Assembly: GCF_021474425.1 (NCBI RefSeq) | Contig: NZ_JAKEIP010000017.1 | Span: 1 to 64,000 of the forward strand | Source: Streptomyces muensis | GTDB taxonomy: Bacteria; Actinomycetota; Actinomycetes; Streptomycetales; Streptomycetaceae | Direction of reading: 5' to 3' | Length of the DNA stretch: 64,000 nucleotides | Shown: in pieces, positions 27,190 through 35,925 of the stretch | Layout of the letters: each line of letters begins with the position of its first letter | Position numbering within the stretch: position 1 is the first letter of the stretch | The notes under the pieces: generated by a model | The model's database searches: none | Seen by the model: the letters and a program-made list of their open reading frames with translations, nothing else | What the model was told of the DNA's origin: nothing | Translations under genes and position numbers: made by a program

Positions 27190-27960
27190 CCCGGCTCCCC
27201 GGCGGAGCTGTCCGAGCAGACCGCGAGCAACGCCTCCCGTACGAAGGAGCTGGAGGCGCAGGTCGCGTCGCTCAACGGCACGCTCAAGGACAAGATGGCC
27301 ACCGAGCAGCGGCTGTGCGGCCGGGACAACTGGATCTGGCGGGGTGGGGTCAGGGACGTCACCATCACCTGCGAACGGGCCCGCGAGGACTCCTCGTCCT
27401 ACCGCGAGACCAGCAAGATCGACACGTACGAGAAGCAGCTGGCGGTGCTGCGGGCCGAGGGGCAGACCCTGGCGGAGAAGAAGAACCGCGCCGCCGACAC
27501 CTACCAGCCGCTGCTCCAGCGGACCATCGACACCAAGACGCGCGAACGTGCGGCCGACCTGGACACCGACGGCATCCTCACCCGGGCCCACGGCCTGAAG
27601 GAGGTCGCCGGATCGGACGGCTTCGCACTGTTCCTGACGGTCGTCCTGCACCTGCTGCTCCTGGGCTTCGACGCCCTGCCCGTCCTCGCCAAGTTCATGA
27701 GCGGCAGCACCATGTACGACACCCTCCTCGGCGCCCGCTTCGAGGCCAGCCGCCGGCTGCACGCCGAGGAACTCCAGGTACGGCACGAGTGCGCGCGGAT
27801 GGAGCAGGGGGTGCAGCGCCACCACGTCGAGCTGGACACCGGTGACCGCATGCAGGCCCTGGAACACCGGTACCGGGTCGCCCAGGCGGAACGCACGGCC
27901 GACGAGCGCGCTGAGCTGGACGCCAGGATGGAACGGCTGCTGCGGACGCGACGGGTCTGA
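27190..27960 (+). pseudogene. DUF4407 membrane protein, 5'-truncated
   Basis: The surviving 3' part encodes a coiled segment (ELSEQTASNASRTKELEAQVASLNGTLKDKM), then RETSKIDTYEKQLAVLRAEGQTLAEKK and a membrane helix (FALFLTVVLHLLLLGFDALPVLAKF), ending in a charged helical tail. This matches DUF4407 proteins of Streptomyces, which in my recollection have further membrane helices at the N-terminus. Those and the start codon are missing because the TnpB element ends directly upstream. The upstream open frame (from 27106) reads through the element end and is not a true N-terminus. Confidence 0.75.
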
Positions 27961-27982
27961 ACAGGACGCTTCGAACCAACCC

Positions 27983-28013
27983 GGTGGCGTGCCGCCCGTC
28001 GGGGCACGCCACC
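27983..28013. terminator. Bidirectional terminator hairpin
   Basis: Two 11-bp perfect arms (GGTGGCGTGCC and complement, 27983-27993 and 28003-28013) with a 9-nt loop lie between the convergent DUF4407 remnant and the acetyltransferase gene. Confidence 0.7.
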
Positions 28014-28026
28014 CTCGAACGGGGAC

Positions 28027-29001
28027 TCAGCGCCAGTCGTCGATCACGTAGGCGTCCGGGTGGCTGTAGCCGGGTTCGTTGGGTTTGTGCATGGTCACGC
28101 CCTGCAGCCAGGTACGGAAACCGCGGTCGACCATGCGCCGGTAGGCGTCCTGGCGGGCCAGGTTCATTCCGGCGTCCAGCTGCCCCAGCCCCTTCTCGGT
28201 GGCCAGCTGCTCGCACGCGCTCAGCAGTCGTTCGAACCGCGCCGCGGCGCCCGGGCCAGGGCGTACGGCGCCGAACTTGACGAAGCACACGTCCTCACCG
28301 GCCTCCGACCCCGCTCCGCAGTGGCAGACGGCCAGGCCGTCGAGGTCGGAGCCGGGGCCCTGGAGGAGGACGGTGTCACCGAGGCCCTGCGCCTGTGCGG
28401 CCACGATCTCGCGCTCCAGGCTCAGGCCCTCGTACACGGCCCCCGTCAGTGCGCGACCGAGGCTCAGGGCGTCGGGCCGCTCGGCGGCGGTCAGCTCGCC
28501 GTACAGCACCCGGCCGGGGACCGCGGCGCTGACGGTGACCTGCTTCTTCATGATGGCCGTGAGGAACCGGGGCCAGAAACCGTACCGGCGGTAGAGCTCG
28601 AGGTGCTTGGGACTGTGCGAGAAGGTGAACAGGCCGAGGTGGCGGTTCTCCCAGGTGTCGAAGCAGGTCATGACCGGTTCCATGAGGCGCCTGCCGATGC
28701 CCTGGTCCCACAGGTCCGGTCGTACGGTCAGCGGGCCGAAGTACCCGACGCTGCCCCAGTCGGCGGCGAAGTTCGATCCGACGACCTCGCCCTCGACGGT
28801 CGCCGCGAAGGCCGCGTGCGGATCCGCCGCCCAGCGGGTGCGGATGTAGTCGGCGGTCCCGAAGAACGTCTTGGGCTCGGGGATCCCGAGGAAGGTCCCG
28901 AAGGCGACCCTGAAGATCTCGTCGGCCCGGTCCAGGTCCGACTCGACCAGCGGGCGGACCGACACGGGGGCGGCGACACTGGTGTGCTTCGCTGCGGGCA
29001 T
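28027..29001 (-). CDS. GNAT-family N-acetyltransferase
   Basis: A 324-residue protein. The first half is a GNAT domain (VSVRPLVESDLDRADEIFRVAFG, GYFGPLTVRPDLWDQGIGRRLMEPVM for the acetyl-CoA loop, LELYRRYGFWPRFLTAIM). The second half is a diverged second GNAT-like domain (QLDAGMNLARQDAYRRMVDRGFRTW). The start at 29001 follows GGAG 6 nt upstream. The substrate is unknown. The family spans small molecules and proteins. Confidence 0.85.
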   Translation of the reverse strand: MPAAKHTSVAAPVSVRPLVESDLDRADEIFRVAFGTFLGIPEPKTFFGTADYIRTRWAADPHAAFAATVEGEVVGSNFAADWGSVGYFGPLTVRPDLWDQGIGRRLMEPVMTCFDTWENRHLGLFTFSHSPKHLELYRRYGFWPRFLTAIMKKQVTVSAAVPGRVLYGELTAAERPDALSLGRALTGAVYEGLSLEREIVAAQAQGLGDTVLLQGPGSDLDGLAVCHCGAGSEAGEDVCFVKFGAVRPGPGAAARFERLLSACEQLATEKGLGQLDAGMNLARQDAYRRMVDRGFRTWLQGVTMHKPNEPGYSHPDAYVIDDWR

Positions 29002-29159
29002 GATCGCTCTCCTTTCCGCCCCCGGTTCCATCGCACCACGGACGCGCGCCGCGGGCGAAGCGACAGGTCAGGCCCGCCGGGCCTCCTGATGCCGGAGACC
29101 GCCCGTCACGGATTGGCTGTGCGCGCCCGGCATTGATCCGTTGGCCTACGCTTCGGTTC

Positions 29160-29834
29160 ATGGGGGCGATGATCTGGAACGGTGTCCGAGAGCGGGTGGA
29201 GGCCCTGGCCCGTGCCGACAAGGCGCGGAAGGTCTTCGGGGCGTGGGACATGTACGGGGGTACGGGACACCACTTCCGGCTCGCCGATCCGCTGTCAGAG
29301 GCGGAGGTCGCCGAGGCAGAGGCTCAGTGGGGTGTCTCGCTGCCTGCGGACTACAGGGCCTTCCTTCTCGAAGTCGGCGCCGGCGGTGCTGGACCCTTCT
29401 ATGGACTCACGACCCTGTCTCGCACAGATGCCGGGTGGCTGTGGAGCGACCCCGGCGGCGGCACCCGCCACGAGCGACTGCGCTTCCCTTGCCCGGATGT
29501 GGAAGACAGCATGCGTGCTCAGGCCGAGCACGAGCGCAGAGAGCCCGTCGCGTCCGACTTCGAGGGCGAGGCAGCCTTCGACGCGGCCTACCGCGCCTGG
29601 CTGGAGGAGGACGAGAAGCTGTCCGACTGGCTCTTGTCCGGCGCTGTGTGCCTCAGCCACGAAGGGTGCGGCTACTTCGACTGGCTGGTCGTGTCCGGCC
29701 CACAGCGCGGGCAGGTGTGGGTCGACGAGCGTGCGGGGGACGGACGGATCGGTCCCCTCGGGCAGGTCGGCTTCGCCGACTGGTACCTCGACTGGGTCGA
29801 GAAGACCGAGGCCGTCGTACGGCGTGGCCGCTAG
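29160..29834 (+). CDS. SMI1/KNR4 (SUKH)-family protein
   Basis: A 224-residue protein with the SUKH signature: LSEAEVAEAEAQWGVSLPADYRAFLLEVGAGGAGPFYGL, then a late GYFDWLVVSGPQRGQVWVDE strand pair. SUKH proteins are often immunity proteins for contact-dependent or polymorphic toxins. No toxin gene is adjacent, so this is an orphan and may simply be a regulator or scaffold. The ATG at 29160 begins the natural N-terminus; a TTG nine codons earlier has no ribosome site. Confidence 0.8.
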   Translation: MGAMIWNGVRERVEALARADKARKVFGAWDMYGGTGHHFRLADPLSEAEVAEAEAQWGVSLPADYRAFLLEVGAGGAGPFYGLTTLSRTDAGWLWSDPGGGTRHERLRFPCPDVEDSMRAQAEHERREPVASDFEGEAAFDAAYRAWLEEDEKLSDWLLSGAVCLSHEGCGYFDWLVVSGPQRGQVWVDERAGDGRIGPLGQVGFADWYLDWVEKTEAVVRRGR

Positions 29835-29941
29835 GCCGGCCAGGGCCTGTGCACCCTGACAGACGTCAGGTACCCGGGGCCGCCCTCGTGCCCTTCACTG
29901 AGGTCGGCACACGCAAACCGCAACCTCTCGGGGGCACGCGA

Positions 29942-30274
29942 ATGAACCGCAGTAAGAAGATGTTCGCCGCAGGTCTGGCCACCACCGTCTCGGCGGTGGC
30001 CCTGTCCGTCGGCGCCATGGCCGCCCCGGCGTCGGCCGCGGGCTCGGTCGACTGTCGTGGCGCGGTCCACGGCGTCGACACGGACCGGGGCATCGCCAGC
30101 TGCACGAACAACAGCGACCGCACCATCCGTTTCCGCGCCGAGGTCGTCTGCGGCCGGGCCCCCGACGTCTCCGGCAACTGGGTGACCCTGAAGCCGGGCC
30201 AGTACGACCAGTCCTCCGCCACCTGCGCCTGGTTCAGCACGGGTGTCGGCAGCGTCGGCTGGACCATCGAGTAG
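29942..30274 (+). CDS. Small secreted protein
   Basis: A 110-residue protein with a clear Sec signal peptide ([33 protein letters not shown]). The mature part of about 76 residues has four cysteines (VDCRG, ASCTNN, VVCGRA, ATCAWF) that could form two disulfides. The pattern [18 protein letters not shown]...W.TLKPGQ resembles other small Streptomyces secreted beta-sandwich proteins of unknown role. Its 3' end meets the decayed convergent transporter genes. Confidence 0.8.
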   Translation: MNRSKKMFAAGLATTVSAVALSVGAMAAPASAAGSVDCRGAVHGVDTDRGIASCTNNSDRTIRFRAEVVCGRAPDVSGNWVTLKPGQYDQSSATCAWFSTGVGSVGWTIE

Positions 30275-30309
30275 TACGTGGTGGGGGCGCGGGCCCCGGG
30301 GACGACGCC

Positions 30310-30975
30310 CCCACCGCGGTGGTCGGGGGTGTCGGTCTCGGCGATGCGGCCGTCGCACATGAAGGCGACGCAGGCGGCGGTCTCCCGGGCGAAGCCCATT
30401 TCGTGGGTGACGACGGCCATGGTCATGCCGCCCGACGCGAGATCCCGCATCACGGCGAGCACGTCCTTGACCAGTTCGGGGTCGAGCGCGGAGGTGGCCT
30501 CGTCGAACAGCGTCAGCTCCGGCTCCATGGCGAGCGCGCGGGCGATGGCCACGCGCTGCTGCTGCCCGCCGGACAGCCGCCCGGGCCGCTGGCCGGAAGG
30601 CGGCGAGGTCGATTTCGTCGAGGTGGTGTCGGGCGAGCCCGCGGGCCTGTTCGCGGCCCATGCCCTTGACGGAGGTCAGAGCGAGGGTGACGTTGCGCTC
30701 GACGCTCATGTGCGGGAAGAGGTTGAAGCGCTGGAAGACCATGACGATACGGGCGCGGGCGGCGTCGACGTCGGCGTGCGGCGCGGTCAGGCAGGTCTCG
30801 CCGAGCCAGATCTCACCGGCGTTGGGCGTCTCCAGCAGACTGAGGCACTTCAGGAGGGTGGACTTGCCGGAGCCCGAGGGACCGATCAGGCAGAGGGTCT
30901 CGGCGCGCCGCACTTCGAGGTCGATGTCGTGCAGGACGGGGACGGCGCCGTAGCTCTTGCTGAGGCCGAACCTGT
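30310..30975 (-). pseudogene. Amino-acid ABC transporter ATPase, frameshifted remnant
   Basis: Two - strand frames carry one ATPase. The upstream frame has LSKSYGAVPVLHDIDLEV, Walker A GPSGSGKSTLLKCL and the Q-loop VFQRFNLFPHMSV. The downstream frame, from about 30590, has the [33 protein letters not shown] signature/Walker B block and VVTHEMGF. The break falls just before the signature motif. There is no proper start and the normal C-terminus is replaced by unrelated sequence after [10 protein letters not shown]. It once energised uptake of a polar amino acid. Confidence 0.85.
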
Positions 30976-31002
30976 ACGGCGGCGGGAGTGAGGGGGGCGT
31001 CG

Positions 31003-31142
31003 GCCTTCTCCTCGTTCGGTTCCGGCGGGCTGGAGCGGGGTCTTGGGCAGGTCGGGCTCGGCCGGAGCCGGCAGGATCCCGGGGCGCGGGCCTTCGCGCA
31101 GCCGCCTGTCGAGGTAGTTGACGAAGTAGGTCAACGGGATGG
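31003..31142 (-). pseudogene. C-terminal scrap of an amino-acid ABC permease
   Basis: The - strand reads LTYFVNYLDRRLREG, the usual end of a polar-amino-acid permease, followed by a short Pro-rich tail. It lies directly upstream of the ATPase remnant, the normal operon order. The N-terminal membrane helices are gone; the upstream sequence belongs to a different decayed gene. Confidence 0.55.
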
Positions 31143-31600
31143 TGAGCGCGTCCTCGCCCGTCCGGCTGTCGGCGAGATCGCCCAGCCACTTGGACAGGAA
31201 ACGGCGTACCCCGAAGGCGTACGTCATCGCCAGCCGGCCTGCAACAACGTTGTCTCCCACCAGCGGACCTCGCCCCAGCGGGACGCCCGACCGGCGCCGT
31301 CCCAGACCCGGACCCGCCGGTGGTAGCGAGTACGGGAACGCAGCTCGGGCCCCTCGTAGGGGACGCTCACACTGCGGTCGGATGCCACCTTCCCCGAGTC
31401 CTAGACCGGCCTTCTAGGGAGGCGAGGGCCACCTGGACCTGATCGGCGCTCTGCCTGGCACCATGCCCGGGAGCCGACAACTCCCAGCTGAGCCGGGGGC
31501 GTTCGATGTCGGTGCCGAGGACCTGCTCGACGTACTCGACAGCGGTCCGCTCGACGCGGAGTGCTCCGACGCGTCGTCCCGCGGGCCCCGCGCCGGCGTG
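31143..31600 (-). pseudogene. Alpha-L-rhamnosidase remnant
   Basis: The - strand has the typical N-terminal domain TDIERPRLSWELSAPGHGARQSADQVQVA, then, after a frameshift, DSGKVASDRSVSVPYEGPELRSRTRYHRR, VRVWDGAGRASRWGEVRWWET. A piece like the catalytic region (FLSKWLGDLADSRTGEDAL) follows and runs straight into the permease scrap. These are separated parts of an enzyme of about 1000 residues. The joins show at least one frameshift and large internal deletions. Confidence 0.7.
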
Positions 31601-31877
31601 CCCGCGGCCTCCGCCGGGCTGCTGGACAATGCGGTGAACCCGGCTCTCGCGCCCGCGGTCGTGCGTTTCAGCCTGTTCTTGCGAGGAACTGCGGGGCTTT
31701 GGCCCTGGGAGGAATCGCATCCTCGTGCTCGCGGCGCGTGGCGCCGCGGTATTGCTGCCCGTACTCGGCCGCAGGGCGGCCGGGTGTCGTCTCCGCGGAG
31801 CCGGGGGGGACGGGTTCACCCGGTCGGGTGATCAAGCGGGAACGTGCGGTGGGTGGTCGTACGTGTGTGTACGTTGG

Positions 31878-33122
31878 GTGATCGTGAAGCTGACCGTGCA
31901 GGTGAGAGTGCTGCCGACACCCCAGCAGGCGGCGGCGCTTGAGGCGACTCTGCGCGCCTGCAACGAGGCAGCCACCTGGGCCAGCGGTGTGGCGTTCGAG
32001 AAGGACGTGAAGCGGCACTTCGCACTGCGTGAGCACACCTACGGCGAGGTCAGGGCGAGGTGGGGGCTGGGGGCGCAGGCCGCCCAACACGTGATCAAGA
32101 AGACGTGTGACGCGTACGCAACGCTGAAGGCGAACCTGACGGCGGGGAATCTGGGCAGGCCCGGCTCGAAGCGGTACCGGAAGGCCACCGAGAAGCCGAT
32201 CGTCTTCCGGTCGGAAGGGGCGCAGCCGTATGACGACCGGATGCTGTCCTGGCTGATCGCCGGGCGGCGGGTCTCGGTCTGGACCGTGGCCGGGCGCATC
32301 AAGGACGTGGCCTTCACCGCCTCTGCGGAGCAGCTGGCCACGCTGGCCCTGTACCGCAAGGGCGAGTCCGATCTGGTGTACCGGGGCGGCAAGTGGTTCC
32401 TCCTGGCGACCTGCGAGGTCCCCGAGCCCGAGCAGGACACCGATCCGCACGACTTCCTCGGCGTCGACCTGGGCATCGTCAACATCGCCACCACCTCCGA
32501 CGGCGAGATCATGGCCGGACGCGAGATCAATCGCGCCCGCACCCGGGAACGGATCCTGCGCGCCAGACTCCAGAAGATGAACACCCCCTCCGCCAGGCGC
32601 CGGTTGAAGAAACGCAGGCGCAAGGAGGCGCGACGGGCGAAGGACATCAACCACAAGATCGCGAAACACGTGGTGGCCGAGGCAGAACGCACCGGTCGCG
32701 GGATCGCCCTGGAAGAGTTGACGGGCATCCGCGAACGGGTACGGCTCCGCAAGCCCCAACGGGCCACCCACTCCAGCTGGTCCTTTGCCCAGCTGGGGCA
32801 GTTCATCGCGTACAAGGCCCGCCGGGCGGGAGTGCCGGTGGTGTACGTCGACCCGGCGTACACCTCGCGTACTTGCGCCGAGTGCGGGCACATCGACAGG
32901 GCGAACCGGGTCTCGCAGGCCTGGTTCGCGTGCCGGTCCTGCGGATTCGTTGATCACGCAGACCGGAATGGCTCCCGCAACATCCGCGCCCGTGCGTGGG
33001 AGTTGTGGCGACGCGGGGCCCCGTCAACGGCCCCTGCCCCACCACCGCGCCAGCGGGACGGGGCTGGACGCGAACGCAGCATCACCGCCAGTGGTGCCCG
33101 TTGCGCAAGCCCGGCGCTTTAG
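31878..33122 (+). CDS. tnpB: TnpB RNA-guided endonuclease
   Basis: A 414-residue TnpB with all catalytic parts present. RuvC-I Asp197 is in FLGVDLGIVN, RuvC-II Glu279 in IALEELTGIRERV, a CAEC...CRSC zinc ribbon is near the end, and RuvC-III Asp362 is in HADRNGSRNI. The N-terminal domain begins KLTVQVRVLPTPQQAAAL. The GTG at 31878 gives VIVKLTV; a second GTG two codons on is equally likely. It should cut DNA next to its target motif when loaded with the omega-RNA encoded by the element's 3' end. It is not close to the TnpB of the other element in this window. Confidence 0.93.
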   Translation: MIVKLTVQVRVLPTPQQAAALEATLRACNEAATWASGVAFEKDVKRHFALREHTYGEVRARWGLGAQAAQHVIKKTCDAYATLKANLTAGNLGRPGSKRYRKATEKPIVFRSEGAQPYDDRMLSWLIAGRRVSVWTVAGRIKDVAFTASAEQLATLALYRKGESDLVYRGGKWFLLATCEVPEPEQDTDPHDFLGVDLGIVNIATTSDGEIMAGREINRARTRERILRARLQKMNTPSARRRLKKRRRKEARRAKDINHKIAKHVVAEAERTGRGIALEELTGIRERVRLRKPQRATHSSWSFAQLGQFIAYKARRAGVPVVYVDPAYTSRTCAECGHIDRANRVSQAWFACRSCGFVDHADRNGSRNIRARAWELWRRGAPSTAPAPPPRQRDGAGRERSITASGARCASPAL

Positions 33123-33137
33123 CGCCGGGTAGTTGAC
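33085..33137 (+). ncRNA. Right end / candidate omega-RNA scaffold of TnpB element 2
   Basis: The last 40 nt of tnpB and the following bases contain a 9-bp perfect hairpin with a TT loop (CCCGGCGCT and complement, 33110-33129), then TAGTTGAC ending at 33137. In characterised IS200/IS605 elements this region is the omega-RNA scaffold, processed from the tnpB transcript, with the guide taken from the DNA directly after the end (here from 33138). Confidence 0.6.
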
Positions 33138-33559
33138 GAAAAGTCTCCGGTTCCAGAACTGGTCCATGCGCGTTCCTCGCTCATCGTGTCGTCTTGGACA
33201 ACAGAACCTTTTGGACAACAGCACCGTGTGGTGAAACGATTCAAACTTCCCTTTGCCGGAGAATGCTAGGGACGTGAAGCCACCCCAACAAGGTGTGTGA
33301 CAGCGGTGATTCAGGCGGGAGGAGGGGTCAGGGCGGCCGGAGAGCCGGAGTCGCGGGTCTTGGAGGAGCGGCGGCGGTGGCGGAGTTGTGGTCTATTTCA
33401 ACAACCCCTGTCCCGGTAGCCTCACCAGTGGCCAGTAGCGCACCACCATCCCCCCACCCCCCAGGCTTGCGTTCCGGTGTGGACGTCACCCGCCTGTCTC
33501 TGTCTCTGCCTCTGGCAGCCGGGTGATCTCCCCCGTTCGCCGCCTCTAGGAGGATCACG
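33138..33559. other. Intergenic region with a direct repeat
   Basis: No gene is visible in these 422 bp. TTGGACAACAG occurs twice (33194-33204, 33211-33221) with a 17-bp period, like a two-site operator or promoter. It may have served the rhamnosidase gene now cut by the TnpB element, since it lies at its expected upstream side. The rest is GC-rich spacer before the next gene. Confidence 0.5.
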
Positions 33560-34696
33560 GTGAAAGTTCGCACCAGAAGCTCGGCGATCATCGGCACCCT
33601 CTGCCTCGTCGCTTCCCTCGCTTTGACCACGGCGTCCGCCGACGAGCTCAGCTCCCCACGTCAGGCAGCGAAGGTCGTGCTCAAGGAAATGGCCACGGCC
33701 CAGAATCCAACCGCCGGCGCCGCCGGTCCCGGTGGCACGGTCTGGATAGCCGAACGCGCGGGCAAGGTACGGGTCCTGGACGATCAGGGGCTCGGCGAGC
33801 CCGTCCTCGACATATCCAGCGAGACCACCAACACCGGCGAACGCGGCCTGCTGGGCATCGCGTTCGACAAGGAGTTCGCGCACTTCTACATCTCGTTCAC
33901 GAACCTCCAAGGCACCAGCACCGTGGACGAGTTCGCGATGCGGGACGGCAGGATCCAGCCGGACACCCGGCGCACCGTCCTCACCCAGACACAGCCCTAC
34001 GCGAACCACAACGGCGGCGACATCGCGTTCGGCCCCGACGGCTACCTGTACATCGCGTTCGGCGACGGCGGCTCGGGCGGTGACCCGCACGGCAACGGGC
34101 AGAACCTCGACACGCTGCTCGGCAAGCTGCTGAGGATCGACCCGAGCGGCGCCAAGCCGTACGCGATCCCGCCGGACAACCCGTTCGTGGACGACCCGAA
34201 CGCGAGGGACGAGATCTGGGCGTACGGGTTGCGCAACCCCTGGCGGTTCTCCTTCGACGCGGGCACGGGCGACCTGCTGATCGGGGACGTCGGCCAGAAC
34301 GCCTGGGAGGAGATCGACTGGGCCCCGGCATCCAGCAAGGGCGGCGAGAACTACGGCTGGAACCAGATGGAGGGCAACCATCCCTTCCGGGGCGGCACGG
34401 AGCCCGCGAACCACGTACCGCCGATCCACGAGTACGACCGCAGCGGGCCGGGCTGCTCGGTGACCGGCGGATACGTCTACCGGGGCGAGGCGATCCCGGA
34501 CCTCAAGGGTCAGTACGTGTTCAGCGACTACTGCGACGGCACCGTCCGTGCGCTGCGGATGGAGAACGGCGAGGTGACCGGCGTGAGCGACCTCGGAGTC
34601 GACGGCGGCAGCGTCGTCTCGTTCGTGCAGGGCGGCAAGGGCGAGCTGTACGTGCTCGACCTGGGTGGCAGCGTCTCCCGCATCGACCCGGCGTAA
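33560..34696 (+). CDS. Secreted PQQ-type sugar dehydrogenase / Hedgehog-interacting-like beta-propeller
   Basis: A 378-residue exported protein (signal to about residue 27). The mature part is the six-bladed glucose/sorbosone dehydrogenase propeller: GGTVWIAERAGKVRVL, ERGLLGIAFDKEF, NHNGGDIAFGPDGYLYIAFGDGGSGGDP, RDEIWAYGLRNPWRFSFD, GENYGWNQMEGNHPF. The conserved His (NHNGGD) and Arg (GLRNPWR) of the active site are present. It probably oxidises sugars with PQQ outside the cell. A TAGGAGG site precedes the GTG start. Confidence 0.92.
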   Translation: MKVRTRSSAIIGTLCLVASLALTTASADELSSPRQAAKVVLKEMATAQNPTAGAAGPGGTVWIAERAGKVRVLDDQGLGEPVLDISSETTNTGERGLLGIAFDKEFAHFYISFTNLQGTSTVDEFAMRDGRIQPDTRRTVLTQTQPYANHNGGDIAFGPDGYLYIAFGDGGSGGDPHGNGQNLDTLLGKLLRIDPSGAKPYAIPPDNPFVDDPNARDEIWAYGLRNPWRFSFDAGTGDLLIGDVGQNAWEEIDWAPASSKGGENYGWNQMEGNHPFRGGTEPANHVPPIHEYDRSGPGCSVTGGYVYRGEAIPDLKGQYVFSDYCDGTVRALRMENGEVTGVSDLGVDGGSVVSFVQGGKGELYVLDLGGSVSRIDPA

Positions 34697-34729
34697 CGAC
34701 CACCACAGGGTGTGCTCGAAGGACCACGA

Positions 34730-34769
34730 GGCTCGCCGCGGCTCGGGAGCAACCGGGCCGCGGCGAGCC
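34730..34769. terminator. Bidirectional terminator hairpin
   Basis: Two 13-bp perfect arms (GGCTCGCCGCGGC and complement, 34730-34742 and 34757-34769) with a 14-nt loop lie between the convergent sugar dehydrogenase and DUF4394 genes. Confidence 0.75.
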
Positions 34770-34788
34770 AGTGACCTGCGGGAAGGGC

Positions 34789-35679
34789 TCAGCTGCCGGT
34801 GAGGGAGATGGCCAGGTCCGTGATGTTCAGGGGGAACTTGGACGTGACGGCGTCGGACACGAGCGTGGCCTCGCCGGTGAAGAGGTTGACGCTGTAGAGG
34901 GACGGCCTGTTGGCGCCGGAGGCGGTGACAGCGGCGAAGGCCGCGTTGCCGACCGTCTTGCCGCCCGACAGGGTGCTGAAGATGTCCATGCCCGCGTTGA
35001 TCTGCGCGTCGAAGCCGAGGCTGCCGGTCGGCGCCAGCGTGCCGTTGTTGGCCGGGGACTGGATGACGACCTGATCGCCGGTCGTGTTGATGTCGAACAG
35101 CGTGGTCCCGGTGGCCCCGTTGAGGTCGTTGTTCGTGTAGGCGGCGGCGGAGACGCCCTTGGTCGTGCCCTCGATCGGCGGGGTGGTGAGGTTCAGGTCC
35201 TGGATGGTCGTGTGGTCGTTGAGGTTGTGCCGCAGATTCTGGCCGTTGTCGCTGATCACACGCAGCCGGTCGGCGGCCGGGTTGAAGTCGACGCCGAAGT
35301 TCGTGCCGTGCAGCGTGTACTGGAGCTGGGACACCTTGGTGATCACGACGTCCGTGGTGGCCGGCGGGGTCTTGATCGTGTAGATGCCGCCCTGGTTGCC
35401 GACGCCGTACATCAGGCCGTTCTGCACCCGGAAGTCGATGCCGATCAGAGCCGTGTCGCCACTGAGCCCGACGACGTCCCTGACCCAGTCGAGCACGTTC
35501 GGGCGGTCGGTGGTGAACGTGGCCATCTGGGTGCCGTCACCCGTGATGCCGAACGCGCGCAGGCCGGGAGCGGCGGCGGGAGCGGCCGAGCCACTGCCCG
35601 GCGCGCTCAGCATGAGCGCTGTCGACGTGGCCATGACCGCGACCGCCGCCGCGACTCTCTTTCTTGTTCCTGCTTTCAT
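34789..35679 (-). CDS. Secreted DUF4394 protein
   Basis: A 296-residue protein with a signal peptide ending near residue 33 (LMLSAPGSGSAA). The mature part is a beta-propeller-like repeat: GDTALIGIDFRVQNGLMYGVGNQGGIYTI, GTNFGVDFNPAADRLRVISDNGQNLRHNL, then TGSLGFDAQINAGMDIFSTL. This is the DUF4394 pattern. The biochemical role is unknown; it sits among several other secreted propeller proteins. Confidence 0.85.
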   Translation of the reverse strand: MKAGTRKRVAAAVAVMATSTALMLSAPGSGSAAPAAAPGLRAFGITGDGTQMATFTTDRPNVLDWVRDVVGLSGDTALIGIDFRVQNGLMYGVGNQGGIYTIKTPPATTDVVITKVSQLQYTLHGTNFGVDFNPAADRLRVISDNGQNLRHNLNDHTTIQDLNLTTPPIEGTTKGVSAAAYTNNDLNGATGTTLFDINTTGDQVVIQSPANNGTLAPTGSLGFDAQINAGMDIFSTLSGGKTVGNAAFAAVTASGANRPSLYSVNLFTGEATLVSDAVTSKFPLNITDLAISLTGS

Positions 35680-35925
35680 CGGTGTGTCCCTCCCGTTTGA
35701 ACAAGCGCCATTGAGGCGCGCAGATGAGAGATTCCCGTACCGATTCCCGCGCTGATCCGGAGCGGTGGCCGGAATGATTGCCGTGGTGTTCCCCCACGGG
35801 CCGGTACGCGTTTCCTATTAAGGCCAGTTCACAGTGTCTCCACAAGTGGAACAGGCGATGGGAATGCCCCGATCCAGGGATTTTGCGCACTGTGACAAAG
35901 TGCCCCAGACGCGGTCGTCTCCGAT

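Larger units (their letters stand above)
31878..33137 (+). mobile_element. IS200/IS605-type element with intact tnpB
   Basis: A tnpB-only element. The right end is clear: a hairpin at 33110-33129 and TTGAC at 33133-33137. The left end is not resolved; it lies somewhere in the roughly 250 bp before the tnpB start, among rhamnosidase debris, so the start given is that of the gene. tnpA is absent, so movement would need a transposase in trans. Confidence 0.75.

Noticed and set aside
29160..29834. Immunity gene of a polymorphic toxin system
   Set aside because: The SUKH fold fits, but no toxin or secretion gene lies nearby.
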